Made by a program: the position numbers and the translations under genes. The notes beneath the pieces were generated by a model that was not told where the DNA came from, ran no database searches, and saw nothing but the letters and a program-made list of their open reading frames with translations. Source: Hyphodiscus hymeniophilus (taxonomy: Eukaryota > Ascomycota > Leotiomycetes > Helotiales > Hyphodiscaceae). From it: DNA of 64,000 nucleotides. Positions 10,819-24,100 of this stretch are shown here, one piece after another. The DNA lies in NCBI GenBank assembly GCA_016508695.1, contig VNKQ01000004.1, forward strand, positions 744,001 to 808,000. Reading direction: 5' to 3'. Within the stretch, counting starts at the first letter, position 1. The number at the start of each line of letters is the position of its first letter.

Positions 10819-13024
10819 ATGGGTGCCTTCATGCTCTTGCTCCTGAGCTGGGTTAGTTATGCTGCTGGGGGATCTCTCAAGGATATCAAACATGTTGTTC
10901 TCTTCATGCAAGAGAATAGATCTTTCGATCATGTACGTTCACCTTTCAACCGCAGTTGATTTTGCTAATATATTCCAGTACTTTGGCACAATGGCAGGAG
11001 TTCGTGGCTTCGCTAACCCTAATGTTCAAGTCAATCCCAATGGCCTCAGTACTTTTGAGCAAATCGTCAATTCCTCGCTCACAAAAACAGCCAAGACCCT
11101 CCTCCCTTGGTACGCCCCATACCTTGGAGGGAAATGGTCATCTGCTACGCAATGCATGCCTGGTGGATCTAATCTCTGGGGTGGTATACACGGGGCATTC
11201 AATGGAGGATCGAATGATCAATGGGCTTTAAAGAACTCTCCATACAGTATGGCATATTTCAAGCGTGCAGATGTCCCAGTTCACTTCGGTATCGCAGAAA
11301 GCTTCACAGTCGGAGATATGTATCAAGTAAGCACTTTATCAGCTCTCTGAATCTTCTAACATTGTTCAGCATTCAGTCATGTCGTCCACCGATCCGAATC
11401 GTGTCTTTTGGAGCTCTGGCACGATCAACATACCCGGTGGTCCCCAGACACCAAATGAGGGAGGTCCAACACTGCAAAATTCCGACAGAACCCCTGGCTG
11501 TGTTCACAAGAACCCCAACTTGGATTGCTGGCCTTTGACATGGACAACAATCATGGAGCACGTACAAAACGCTGGTATATCATGGCAATTCTTCCAAAAT
11601 AGCGAGGACATGTATGCCGACAACATTTTGCGTGATTTCGCATCCTTCAATAACGCCAAGGCCGGTAATCTCTCTATGATCACGGAATAGTACGTAATGA
11701 TAGCAATTCGTTGACGGCTTTCTACCAGAGAGCCAAGGATGGGACCCTTCCACAAGTTTCCTGGATTATTGGAGATCAAGAGCTAAGCGAGCATACCCCT
11801 TGGCAGCCGAAGGATGGAGGATATCTTCAGAGGCAAGTCGTCGAAGCTATCACATTGGGAAAGTCTTTCAATGACACTGCTCTCATCATTTCCTACGATG
11901 GTAAGATTCTTGGTTAGTCTTACGCTTCAGTTTGCTGACACATTTGCAGAAGGTGGAGGATGGTTTGACCATGTAACACCGTATCATGCCCCGAACGGAA
12001 CTGCTGGAGAATGGATTGAAGCCCCATGGACGGGATTGGGTAAAGTTTTTTCTGGACCTGGTGAGCAAGGCTCAACTTCGGAGAAGTTCGTGGAGCTAAT
12101 ATAATTAGGATATCGTGTCCCATTCTACATCATTTCACCTTGGACAAATGGCGGTCATGTTTTTACTGAGCATGCAGATCATGCATCTCAAAGTGAGGTC
12201 TAAACTCGAACATTGAGTGTGTTCCTGTGCTAACTTGCTCTAGTCATGTTTTTAGGTATGTGGCCGAATCTCCAATCATCCATTCATTCATATAGGAGAC
12301 TAATGATAATGAGAGCAATGGGCTCAGGCAAGCGGCTACAACGTCCAAACTAGTTCGTCCGATGTTTCCTACTGATTTCATTTCATTGACAGAGCATAGA
12401 GGAGATCAATGCCTGGAGACGAGAGAACATGTCCAACCTCGTCAAGGCGTTCGACTTCAACAACGCAAGTACAGAGACCCCACTTTATGGCAAACTTCTA
12501 ATACCTTCTAGCTCAACTTCACCGTACCCGCTTGACCAAACGCCCAAGAACCTCCGAAAGACAAATCCGGAAACCACGTCGGGATGGAGACGTGCCAGGC
12601 CCAGTTCCCAACCTCCCAACCACCCGTCCCATACACCCAGCAAGCGAAGCCCGTCACCGAGCAGGGCTTCAAAAGCGTGCGAGGCAAGCTGACCGAGGGC
12701 CGTTTCCTCACATTCGAGATGGGCGGCTACGCACTCGCTCTCCCAAGCGGCGCATCCGCTCTGTCTGCCACACCGGCCACGGCGACTCACGGCGGGATCG
12801 AGCAGAGATGGATCTTACATCAGCTGGAGAGCGGAGGGGATAGGTTCAATGTAGCCAGTGTGGAAAACGGTAGCTACATGGCCAACGTCTCGATCACGGA
12901 TATGGGAAACGGTGCGGGGTATAGCCTTGGGGTTGGGAATGAGTCCATTGGAATCTGTGCGAGCCATGCGGTTTGCTTGAGTGGGAAGGCTGCCGGATTT
13001 AACATTTATAGCGTTACTTACTAA
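10819..13024 (+). CDS. Secreted phosphoesterase of the phospholipase C / acid phosphatase family, multi-exon, with one frame break
   Basis: The product opens with a secretion signal (MGAFMLLLLSWVSYA) and the family motif HVVLFMQENRSFDHYFGTM. Later motifs include SNLWGG, SVMSSTDPNRVFW, SWIIGDQELSEH, GGGWFDHVTPY, PFYIISPW and FTEHADHASQ. These belong to the bacterial/fungal phosphoesterase family that cleaves phosphocholine-type substrates. Exons deduced: 10819-10932, 10979-11326, from 11370, to 11900, 11950-12060, 12109-12192, a 12-nt exon 12244-12255, from 12314, from 12393, and a last exon ending 13024. The C-terminal part is a beta-trefoil-like tail (RWILHQLES, GYSLGV, FNIYSVTY). Around 11685-11692 the frame changes from one family-like block to the next with no intron of normal size, so a base is missing or the copy is damaged. 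The junctions near 12343-12392 and 12469-12545 need non-consensus splice sites. The gene may be non-functional. Confidence 0.75.
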
Positions 13025-16000
13025 TGAGGGATGGAGTACTGGATGAGGATGAGGCGATGATTTTAACCGGGTCAGCGGATAAGGTTTACAATTCACCTGG
13101 AAGAGTTGAGGGGTACGAAGCGAGCGGCGAGTAGGAGCTCTCTGGAGTTCGAGCTTGACTGAATGTTCAAGGTCGGAAAACCCATCTTGGATTCAGTAGT
13201 TCATGATTTCGTCCAACTGCAAACTAGCATTTTCATGAATTACCATTTCCTACCAAACACAGAACGAGTATCTAGGAACTGTTACCAGAATGGCGATGAA
13301 GCTCCGTGGAATTGCTGAGAGGCGAGCCATTGGATAAGCTCACGGCTGTCCACCTATATGGACATGCCAAATAAGAAGAAGCTGTAGTTTACTGCTGGGT
13401 TCTTGGTGGTTGAGTGACAGACTGGTTATAGCAAGGTGACCGACCGATCTTGGTGACCAGATGATCGGTTGGAAGAAGAGCAAGTAGAGAGGATGGCGAT
13501 GTGCGCGGACAAGTACGGGGATGTATTTCCTGTGCGGCAGGTTTGAATACATTCTCTTGGTTGCTTGCGGGCCAAGATATGAAGTGGATTCGTCCTTTTC
13601 CCCGTTTTTGCCCTTCCACGTAGTGGACGATGGACTTGGCTAATCGTGCTTGAGCTCTCCTCTTGATTCATGCTAGGATCAATCAGTTCCAACCTTGAGC
13701 TTCTTCCGACGCTGACTTCAACTTTCCCAATCTGTAGTGCTTCGAAGTCATGGTCTGCCTTTCTCCGAGTGGGATCTTTGCAAGCCAGTGGCGACTTCCA
13801 GACAGTGGGTGGTTTCCCACAGGGAATTCCATAATATCTCGACCATGTCTATATGTCCAACTTCGAAAAGCCAACATAGCCGTCCACCACTGACTGACTT
13901 GGCCACGATTTCTCCAATGCTCACATTGCCACTATCAAAAGCGAGACGTCTTGATTCATGCCTCTAGAGACTTGGCATACCAACGTTACTTCTGCCAAGC
14001 ACTGAACCCTGAGCTGTGTGCGCCACGAACAGAGAAGAGTAAATAAAGCGGTTCATTTTGATAAATGGAGCTGCAAGTCATGCACAAGCACGGCTCCCCA
14101 ATGCCTCAATACACAATCCGGGGAAGCTGACTGGCAGTCTGAACATGCGGCTTGCTGAAGTTTTCCTATTTTTTCCCCACTACAAGAGACAACAGTGGCG
14201 GTCTCGGAAATGTATGATTGGGTGAGGGATCGCATCCGGTTGGTGCGATAGAAGATCTGCAAGCCGTTGGGAGATGTGGCGAAAATGTGAGCGATGGTCG
14301 ACATACACGAGATTCTATGAATAGATATGGGTGCATTATTGGATGAGAGGTGCTGAGCCGCCGACGATCTTTTTCGTTTGGTGCCGCCAAAGGACGGCTT
14401 ACACGGCTTGTAGAGGCGTCGAAGCCATCTAAGAGATCGAGAACATTGCCATACAAGACGTGAAGCGGGGGCTGCTGTGATGGAAATCTGGGAAGCTGGA
14501 AGTAGGTTGGCTGAGAATTACGAATCTGAAGGAAGAAATGCCAAAACTTGTTTGAGGTGCAGTATGCAGACATCATTAACTTTGAGACGGGAGCGCTGAG
14601 TTGGCAGCAGCCAAGACTTCTCAGGGTAGTATGCATCACGTGTTCTAACGATGCCATTGGATGCCAGAGATCCTCAACGTCTTTTGAGAAACTTCCTGTA
14701 GTAGCCTGGTAAGAGATAGTGTGCATGTATTTTAGGAGAGTCTCCATGAAAGAATTGTTCAGGGCGTGGGACAACTTCCTCCCATTGGGATATCGTGCCT
14801 GCACGCGCTGTTACTGTTGTGACTGGATTGGACTTCTCGCCAACTTGATCGAGAGGCTTCAATCAGAGACGAAAGCCGAAGAAAAGAAAGAGTTCAGCTA
14901 TGCTGTACTTCGCATGCATTGTCAAATATTTATTACCTGCGTGTCTCACCGGCTGCTGCATCATGGCTGGACTGAGGCAGCTGCGCAGAGCAGTCTATCT
15001 TGCGTGGCTAGCAGCGGCGTTCCTCCACAGATACTACTGTACCTTTGCAGTAGTGATCGCAGTAGGATTCTGTTGAGGTTGGCAGAGGACGGTGGGGTGA
15101 GAGAATAGCCCAAAAACCGACGTAATTCAGCCGACTCTCCATAGCACCCGTATCCATTGATGCATTGTTTTTGGGATTGGATGCTTGGATGCTTGTATGC
15201 TTCGAAGGTAGTAAATAACCACAACGCTCGTTGGCGGGTTTGGTTGGAGATTGCTTGGTATTGTATGAAAGGCCCTCTTACCCCTTTGCGTCTCGACCCT
15301 ATCTCCGTACCTACCGTCAAACCCTCTCAACCTCAGACTTCAGGTTAAGGTTCTTACTCAGAATACGACTCCGTGTCCAGCGTCATCGACTCCCCCTAGA
15401 ATGCGACGATCCATAAGCCCTTACCTTCGTAGACTTGTGGCCAAATAAGGGATAGCTACCTCGTTCGGGCATATCAGTAGCTGCCCTTGGGGACGGTGAA
15501 ACTATTGATCCTGACCAGTGGCCCAATCGATAAAATGATAAAATAGGCGGATACTGTAATCAAAGACTCAAATCATCACAAATCAATCAAGCAACCGGAT
15601 AATTAAAGACACGAATTGGGTTCTCACCTCAGACACTAGTAGCACTAATGCTAATCCTGCAGACCTAGCCAGCCGTCCATCTACAATGCCCCTGTTATGT
15701 TTTCTCCCTGGGATTCGTGGCTGGGTCCGCTCCATAGATTCAGGGGAAAAGTCACGCCTCAGTGGCTTAGCCTGCCCTTCCGAGACGCCGCTTTACTCGA
15801 GTACCTCTGCTTTGACCACGGACCCATGCATCCATGAAAAACAGAGACGGGACGCCAACAACAAAGAACATCCAGCAACCGACAACCACAATAATGCACA
15901 TTCTGCCTCCCAGCACATTATTATTATCGAGAAGATGATTCCGGTATCCCCTGCTGCGCTCTATGGTACCGCAGTAGACACGATATGGCCTAGCACACTG

Positions 16001-16698
16001 GCACCGAATCCCCGATGTATCATTTGGGACAAGAGCAGTCAGGGAGGAAGATCCATTCCATGATTGATGCTGTTGTACTCGCCTCTTCCACGTGTAGCAC
16101 AGCTTCTCGGGTGGGAATCTCCTAAGCCGCATGTCATCGTTATCTCAGATTCAATAGAAACTTCCGCCCAACACCCCACCGCCTTGCCTGAACGGGCTCT
16201 CTTGGACCATAGACCGGAGCCCTCAATCATCGATTCGGACTTGGCTCCAAGCGCCTCCTTCCACATTCGCCTCTTGTCAATCTCACCTCGAACCAGCCCT
16301 TGGACATCCCAGGCCCCGGCCTGTCTTCGCTCCCTCATTGCTCCTCTTCAGGCTCCCGTACTACACCACGCACTATCTTCCTGCGAAACCACCGGTCGTT
16401 AAAGCAAGGCCCAGAGCTCATAGCTGAGATCGACGGCCCGTGTCAGGTTTTCCCTGGCGTACCCATTCCATCCCAGCAACGGCCACACACATCCACCCAT
16501 TATCTAATTCGGATACTGATATACCCAATCTTTCAGGTTTGTCTGTCTGTCTTCCTTCTTCTGCCAGTCCCACCAGAGTTTTCGACCTTCAAACATCACA
16601 TTCGTTCTCGCGGATTCACGGCCACTCTCGTTACACTCGCCGTTTAAGCTTAATATATAATACAACCTCGCTCTTGTCTCTTCTCCAAACGAGTCAAG
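13025..16698. other. 3.7-kb region without a supported gene
   Basis: Open frames here, the longest about 200 codons on the minus strand between 14166 and 14804, start at non-ATG codons, show no recognisable domain and have no splice partners. The last few hundred bases are pyrimidine-rich and contain TATATAA at 16654-16660, probably part of the GH16 promoter and leader. Confidence 0.5.
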
Positions 16699-18164
16699 AT
16701 GGAGGGAGGTCCGAACTACAGAGGCAGCGGTATGTCTGCGGTTTCAACAGCTACAACGCCACTCCGTCCAGGAACTCCAGAGAGCAGGAGCAATCCCTTT
16801 GGCGACGATATCTCACCTGCACCTCGCGCCAATCCCTTCGCTTCACCTTTCACCTCGAGACCGGCGTCCTCATTCGGTTCCTCATCTGCCGTACGAGGAG
16901 GGCTTTCTTCAAGATATTTTCACTCAAGGAGGGTTCGCAAAGGCGAGGTTGAACAACCCTGGAGAACGAAGAAGGATCCCAAAGAGAAATGGGTCACAAT
17001 CATTCCTTTGATTGGTCTGTTGTTGGGATTCGGAATCGCTGGGTTCCTGGTCTATGATGGCATATCGACAGTGGTGCACCACAAGTACTGCCAGATAATG
17101 AGCGATGACTTCTCGGGAGGATTGAACACGGATATTTGGACACAAGAGGCGGAAGTCGGAGGATTTGGGTAAGGATACTTCGCCCGAACTTTGAAGACGA
17201 TTCTCTGACAACATCTAGTAATGGTCAATTCGAGGAAACTACCCTGACCGATGAGAACGTATTCATCCAAGACGGAAAGCTCATAATCAAGCCAACACTC
17301 CAAGATCCTGCCCTACTCGCGACTTACAATGTTGTCAACTTGACATCTGCTGGAACCTGTTCTTCCACCGACCTCGACAACTGCGTTTCAGTAACCAACC
17401 TTACTGCCAACCCACCCACCATCATTCAACCCGTCAAGTCAGGAAGAATCAATACCAAGAAGGGTGCAACCATCAAGTATGGCCGGGTCCAGGTTACCGC
17501 CAAGCTTGCCTCCGGTGATTGGCTCTGGCCCGCGATCTGGATGTTGCCAGTGAACGATACTTACGGTCCATGGCCTAAATCTGGCGAGATCGACATCGCC
17601 GAGTCTCGTGGAAACAATCACACCTACGCTCAAGGTGGAAACAACATCGTATCTTCTGCTCTCCACTGGGGACCCAACTCAGCCAACGATGCCTGGTGGC
17701 GAACAAACGTGAAGAGAAGCGCTCTCCACACTACCTACGCTGCTCAGGAACACACGTTCGGCCTGGAGTGGTCCCAGAAGTATCTCTTTACATGGGTCAA
17801 CAGCAACCTCCTTCAAGTGCTATACACGAACTTCAACGAGCCTCTCTGGAAGCGTGGTGGTTTCCCTTCGGTTGACAGCAACGGTACCAAGCTTCTTGAC
17901 AACTGGACCCCAACTGGTCATCTATCAGCACCATTCGACGAGGATTTCTACCTTATTTTGAATGTTGCTGTCGGAGGCACCAATGGATGGTTCCAGGATG
18001 GACACAGTGGAAAGCCATGGGTTGATACCAGCCCCACAGCCAAGCAAGAGTTCATTGAGGCTCAAGATCAATGGTATCCTACATGGCAGGCAGAAGGCGG
18101 TGGCCAGATGGAAGTTAGCAAGGTCGAGATGTGGCAGCAATGCGACGGCGATGAAGACGCCTAG
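16699..18164 (+). CDS. Membrane-anchored GH16 endo-beta-1,3(4)-glucanase-like protein, 471 aa
   Basis: Exon 1 is 16699-17168 and exon 2 is 17219-18164; the 50-nt intron is GT-AG and closes in frame. Residues 1-95 are a Ser/Pro/Arg-rich cytosolic tail. A transmembrane helix spans about 98-119 (WVTIIPLIGLLLGFGIAGFLV). The rest is a GH16 jelly-roll domain facing outward, so the topology is type II, recalling Kre6/Skn1 although the protein is shorter. The catalytic strand is SGEIDIAES near residue 277, with the family's E-x-D-x-x-E arrangement. Aromatic substrate-cleft segments WLWPAIWMLP, SALHWGPN and GLEWSQKYLFTWV also fit. GH16 enzymes act on beta-1,3- or mixed-linked glucans, so a cell-wall role is likely. 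Several N-x-S/T sites are present. The gene looks intact. Confidence 0.93.
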
Positions 18165-21100
18165 ATGGCTTTCATACAGCTTTGCATTTTTGTTCTCATG
18201 ATTGGCATATACGATAGTTGGAGGTGATCTTCTCTCAGATTGCCTGTTGATACAACTGGATTTGATGTACTACGGCGCTGGATGCAGGGGGTTGGGATTA
18301 GAATGGACTGCGGGTTATGAAGCCATTGGGTACATATTTGGTACTTTTGATGCGCAGAGGTTTTTCATATGTTAATTAACCTGCAGCTGGTTTTACAAAA
18401 AAGCTGTGGAATACGAATAATCTATATTGAAACCAGATCTGTCTACTTTGTTTCTGTGAAATCTCTGGCTTTCCTCTTCTCCTCAAAACTTGGTTCCTCT
18501 GCATCTAACATCATGTCACAGCACTCATCTAAAGTCGAACCACTCTCCTACGGGTATGAGCTTCTCAACATTCACATCATCATTCCGACGCCGTCTCTAA
18601 AAAAGAAAAGTACGCTGCGCCAGCCACTCATCCAGCTCGCATCACGATCTCGCAGAACTGTCTTCGTGGGCAGCTGAACGGAGCATCATGCGCATCAGCA
18701 CATGTAGCTCGCTCGCTCGCTGCACACTCAAAAAGGCGAGGGCGAGGCTGCCTGCATATATTGAAGCCCTCATGTGCGTTCCCGTGACCGCATCCATCTT
18801 CGCGCAGACCCTGATCCGGCTCGTGGTTCCGAATCTCCTCTTCGCGGATCTCGCTCGTCAAACCTTCAGCTGCCCTCGGTCCATATCGATATCGCTTCTG
18901 CTGTGCGTCGCTGAAGCTGGCGTGCATTGGAGAGGGAAGTGTGAGTGCCGGTGCGTGGACTCCCATGCAGCGGGATGAGGTTTACCCCAGTCGAATCCGG
19001 GATGGACTCGAATGAGGAGTTTCCTTATTATTGTCTGAATGTCAGGTAAGTATGTTTGTAAGTGTTGATGAGCTACGAAGCAGAGTTTGCGGAATCGCGC
19101 TGTCTGCTGCACTGAACCACGTACAGTGAAATGTAATAGCACTTTGAAGGGTTATTATTCAACCTACAAATTTCTTGAAAGAGCATTTGGTGGAAAATTA
19201 ATCCATTGTCAACTGTATGTAGAAGTCTTTGATTTCTGTTTCTCACTCCATAGACTCCATACTACAAAGATATCACCAACATCCACGTACCAGCAGCACT
19301 CCCAAAATCCCGCTCGATCCCTCTTGTAGATCCCTTCTCCCTCGTCATTCACAAGAGCTCGGAGGCGCGAGGTTCCCTTTGTTCAAGGTGATTGATCTCG
19401 TATCCCTTAGGTATTCAAACTTCAAAGTCAGTCACTAAACTACGGATTACTGTACAGTATCTCCACTTCCCGTCTTCTCCTTGCTTTCGACGGCTCGCTG
19501 CCGCTCCGACAAAGCCTACTTACTGAGTCTTACTCCACACGACCCAACAGACTACTCCTCACAAATTTCCACAGGTCTCATCCTTTTAAGGCGGGAAACC
19601 TCCTAAATCCTGAACTGATCTTCGTCTTGGAATCTTAGACACATACGGAGGTATAGACACCGAAGTTTTACCCAGTTGCGTTCTCTCAGTCAGGAATGAA
19701 ATCCCTTCGCCGCCTTTCAAGACCCAAGTCCCTATTGTAGAAGTGATCTCGCCTCAAATGCATCATCAAGGGCTGAACCCGCCGGCCATGTCTTGTCTCG
19801 TGGCCGTTCCTTTGCCCTGTCCTCGGCGGCAGCGTCGTCGATTCGTCACGAGTCACCGCCGTTCCCGCGCCTTTAAAAGTTTACATTTTACACAGCCTCA
19901 CCCCAACCTCAGTTGAAGCCTACAAGGTGGAAATTAAGCACTGCACTCCCTCGGAGAAAGCGCAAGGCTAGCAGGAAGTCGAGCGCCTGGTGATACGTTG
20001 CTGTCAGTGCGAGAATGCCGGACTTTCTCTGAGGGAGAGGAGTCGTGCGGGTTGATGTGAAACGAGGCTTTACCATCGTTTGTGCTTTTGGGACATTGAA
20101 GATGGAGGTTTCTCAAGGAGAGAGATGTGGCTCTCAGCCTCGAGGTCTTCAGAATAGCGCTGGATCACGAGTTCTGTGGTAGGCCGTGCGTTTCTCACGA
20201 TCTCGAATGTGCGTTTCTGAGTATCGTTGCGATCGTCTCTTCTGGTGTGATATCTGCTGTGCGATCACGAACCATGTACTTGAGATACTTCTTGATTCTG
20301 TCATTTTCGTTCGTATTGAACCAATATTTTCTGCGAGTGTACAAGAATAGGAAGCTACAGAATATCGTGGGTGTATGGACGTATCGTGAAAGCATTTATT
20401 CCACCTCTTGCGTAGCTACGATACTAGTGTATTACAGCAGACTGTTACAGCAGACGTTGCGCAATGTACAAAGCAAAGCTCCCGCTGTGTCAACGACAGC
20501 AGCTGCTGCAAATGCTGCCATTGCGATAACAACGTTGTGGATGTAACACCCCTCTCGTTCGTTCAGCTTGCTACCAATGGATTGAATGCTGATCAGTGAT
20601 CATGGACACCGCATTTCCAAGGGGATCTGCCTGTACCAGAGAGCACAACACCACGTTCTGTACCACTGAACAACGTTTATAAACGTTTGAAATCTGTGCA
20701 TCGCGACATAAACGTTGCGGGCCTCGTTTTTCAAGCGTTGCCCGAGTTCCGGCCGCGTCTCATGTACCAGTCATACAAAGCGCACAGCAGAGACTGCCAC
20801 CAGACGAATCGGCACTTAGTCCTTGGCAGGCACAAGATCAGAAGCGAGAGATATGGTGCTGATGGGCTTTTCGTAGAAATTCGGACTTGGCATGGTTTTT
20901 TCCCCGTCGTGCGATAGGATATTGCGAATCTGCGATAGGATATCTCGAGCTCTGGACCAACTTGACGCTCTTGACCCCACGCAACTCTATGATTCTCTTC
21001 CAGTGGTTTCACAAATTCACCGTCATATTGGAAATGCCAGAAGGCACACAACAATTGGTTGGTAAATGAGGCAGTTCGTTATCTTGAAGGTCGTATTTCT

Positions 21101-24100
21101 AATTTCCTACATGTGATCGCTTGTACAGTGTACACGCGGATTACCACAAGCGATTGTCACCGTTGCGACGTCCAAGAACATCCTGGCTGTGTTGCGACTC
21201 GCCACTCAGGGGCAAGGAGAGGTGATTAGCATCTTTGGAAGCGAACGTTGCAATCAAGAATGCCGCGCAGCTTATCGACATGGATTTCGTACAGACAACC
21301 CATAGATCGCTGACGACGGTTTGCTGCTGCCCCTGCTTGGTCCATCTTTGAAATTACCATCACGAATCACCCTGGTACAGTGCTTGGGATTGCAAATGCC
21401 ATCGCCGGAATAAATTCGATAGTATTGTCGATCATGGAATCGGGTATGCCGGCTCATTCTAATTTCTCACCAATCCTCTACCTGCTGACCGGAACTCGGA
21501 TCTGGAAATCTTGATTGTTGTGAAGCTTGGATAGTGATGCTGCAAGGAGATCCAGGCCTATAAGAGCCGCATTATGTTCCCAAAGCAGTGGGGCCTGCGA
21601 TTGGCTCACTTGATTCTTACCAAGCTCCAGTAGCAACAGCTGTTGCAGTGTTGGTACTAGAGTAGTGTAGACTGGAGAAAACATCACAACTGCGTGCAGG
21701 ATTCAACCCTCGCACCTGCATTGCATGACGCTCGTATCGACAACTCACACGCACCCAGACCAAAAGCTGACCCGGGTTCGAGAAGACACTCAACAGCTCT
21801 CACCGACTAGATCGACTTACCGATCCCGAGAACATCTCGTATACAGGATCTTTATTGTCAGCCTCGAGAAGCGAATTGCAAATCCTTTCGACATCTGGAT
21901 TTTGGACTCGTGTTTACAAATTTCCATACTCCGTAGATTTCGATTGTTTTTTCGCTTGGGGCTCGGATAACTACTGCCACGTTGATCTCCCGTATCTCTG
22001 TCATTCTCTCAGTCCCTGGTTGGCCAAAGTGTCCATCTAGGCTGGTTCTAGAGCAGCCCCAAGCGCTACATCAGGCATGAGGAAATTAACATATCTGGAA
22101 TTGGATATGGCCGTGCGTGAAGGAGCTTTAATGGGGCACCTCGGTCTTTTCGAGCCGTTGGTGGGTTTGAGGGCGCTGCTGAGATAAGAAAAAAAAAAAA
22201 GAACAAAGAAAAAAAACGTGATCTGAACCATCATGGCGGTCCTGCGGAACTTGTGGAAAAAGCGGGTTGTGCTATCCGTAGTGGCCCGTAGTTCTTGTCA
22301 GTCGGTAGTATCGGGCCGTTAGTTGACTGGGCGAGTTACCTTGTGGCCTTCTGAAGGTTCGTCTGATCCTGTTAATAATGTACGTGGTAAGTAACTGGAA
22401 TAGTGCCGAGTTCCCATTATCCAAGGAGGCAACAAAGCGAAGGCGGCTGGAAGTGGAAGGCCAATATTCTTGGAAGACGCAATGCGAGGCAAGGTTGTAC
22501 ATGCACTGCAGCAGTGACTGACTTGCACTGCCTAGCCAGTCCCTTGGACGTTAGCAGCATCTTGGATGCCCCTACACTTCCCGTCAATTTCTCGTCAAAA
22601 CAGCGACAACTCGGCAGGGGATATGACAGTGAGGCGTGAAAACCGGGTCTACAGGCCACCCACGAGGATCAGGGGAATGAGAGCACGGGAGAATGGGGCC
22701 CCCTTGGCCCCTGTCTTGGATCGACAGGGGCCCGTATTGCGAAACGACGCCGCCGCTCTGCTCTCGAGCAGTCCTCCAGTGTATACCGTCACCACCCACC
22801 ACGCTTTGAGAATACTGGGCCAAATATAGTAAGTATGTGGCAATAGAGACGGGATGATCATGACAGAATGCGTAGAAGTTTTTCCTTTAGGGTGTGCTCG
22901 AGAATTATAGAGCCATGACTTCTGAAGTGACGGAAGAAACGTCACGGCAGCTTTTCTCGCTTATTTATAGTACTCAAAACAGCCCCTCTCAACGGGAACG
23001 ACTTGGCAAATACCTTGACTGGAAGAGAGAGCAGCTTTACAGAGTTTGCGGGGTTGGAAAAATGGCTTTGACTACCAACGAATACGGCGAACAGCTGATT
23101 CGCCATAGAATCAGCGACTCGACTTTCGCGTGGATGCATTACAAAAAAGGAGACCGTTTTTATAGCTGCCCAAGCACGGTTGAAACCCCATTTTCCACAT
23201 TTACTAATATCGCTCAAGAATTACTAAAGATTGATCTAACTTACCCCTCCGGAAGAACCACTCCTGGAACCACTCTTCCAGAAGGTAGAGTAAGCGCTAC
23301 GGAGGTATGATAGAGATTTCGTTAAGGTTATCGCTCAATACTGAGCGAGCCGCCATCGTTTCCACAGTACCGACGCACCCTTTTGGCTAGCTACTGACGT
23401 TACTCTGTTAGCCGCTTCGAGTGACTCGTCGACTTCGAATTATTTTCGAGCATGCCCAGCGGTAGGTAATCAATCTCAAGGTCGTTACGCCGGGTTTCTA
23501 ATCTCTCATTTGAAGATAAGGCAGAGGTGGACAGCATCTCAATCGGAGGGACGTGAGAATATTCCTTTACTCTACCTTGTCGTGACCCCCTATCTTGCCG
23601 TATTCTGCCCGAAACTACCACACTGATTATTGCGAATATTCACGGTCCCACGGCCGTTTTTCCAAATCAAGTTCCTTAGTCTCTCCCCTGCCGTCACAGC
23701 CACAGCTTCCAGAGGGAGGGTGCTAATGGAAACTAGTAGCCGATAGTCGAGAAACCAGCCGGCGCTACATGGATGGGAGCTCTGGCGAGCCTTCATGTTT
23801 TCATTACCCCTGTCGCTTGCCGAGGACCATCAAAATACAAACCAAAATAATAACTGGGCGCTTCAGGTTACACTAGGAGCTCAAAAAGGTGACTCTGTGC
23901 GCTGTACAAGTGTACATCAGGGTATCGAAGACATGAGCCATTTTGGCCTCAGATAAGGACTTCCTTGCTGACCAAACTGCCCATCGTTGGCCTTGCAGGC
24001 AAACAGTCCCTCCTTACCACTGTCTACTATCCCCCTCGCTTGTAACTCGTAGCAAGTGACAGACTGATCTTCCATGGAAGTAAAGCCTTGCTTGTAGGGA

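Noticed and set aside
14166..14804. 212-codon minus-strand frame as a gene
   Set aside because: Starts at GTG, has no recognisable domain and its composition looks random; no splice partner was found.
21765..21790. GGGTTCGA word as a tRNA B box
   Set aside because: The continuation does not match the B-box consensus and no A box or cloverleaf could be drawn.
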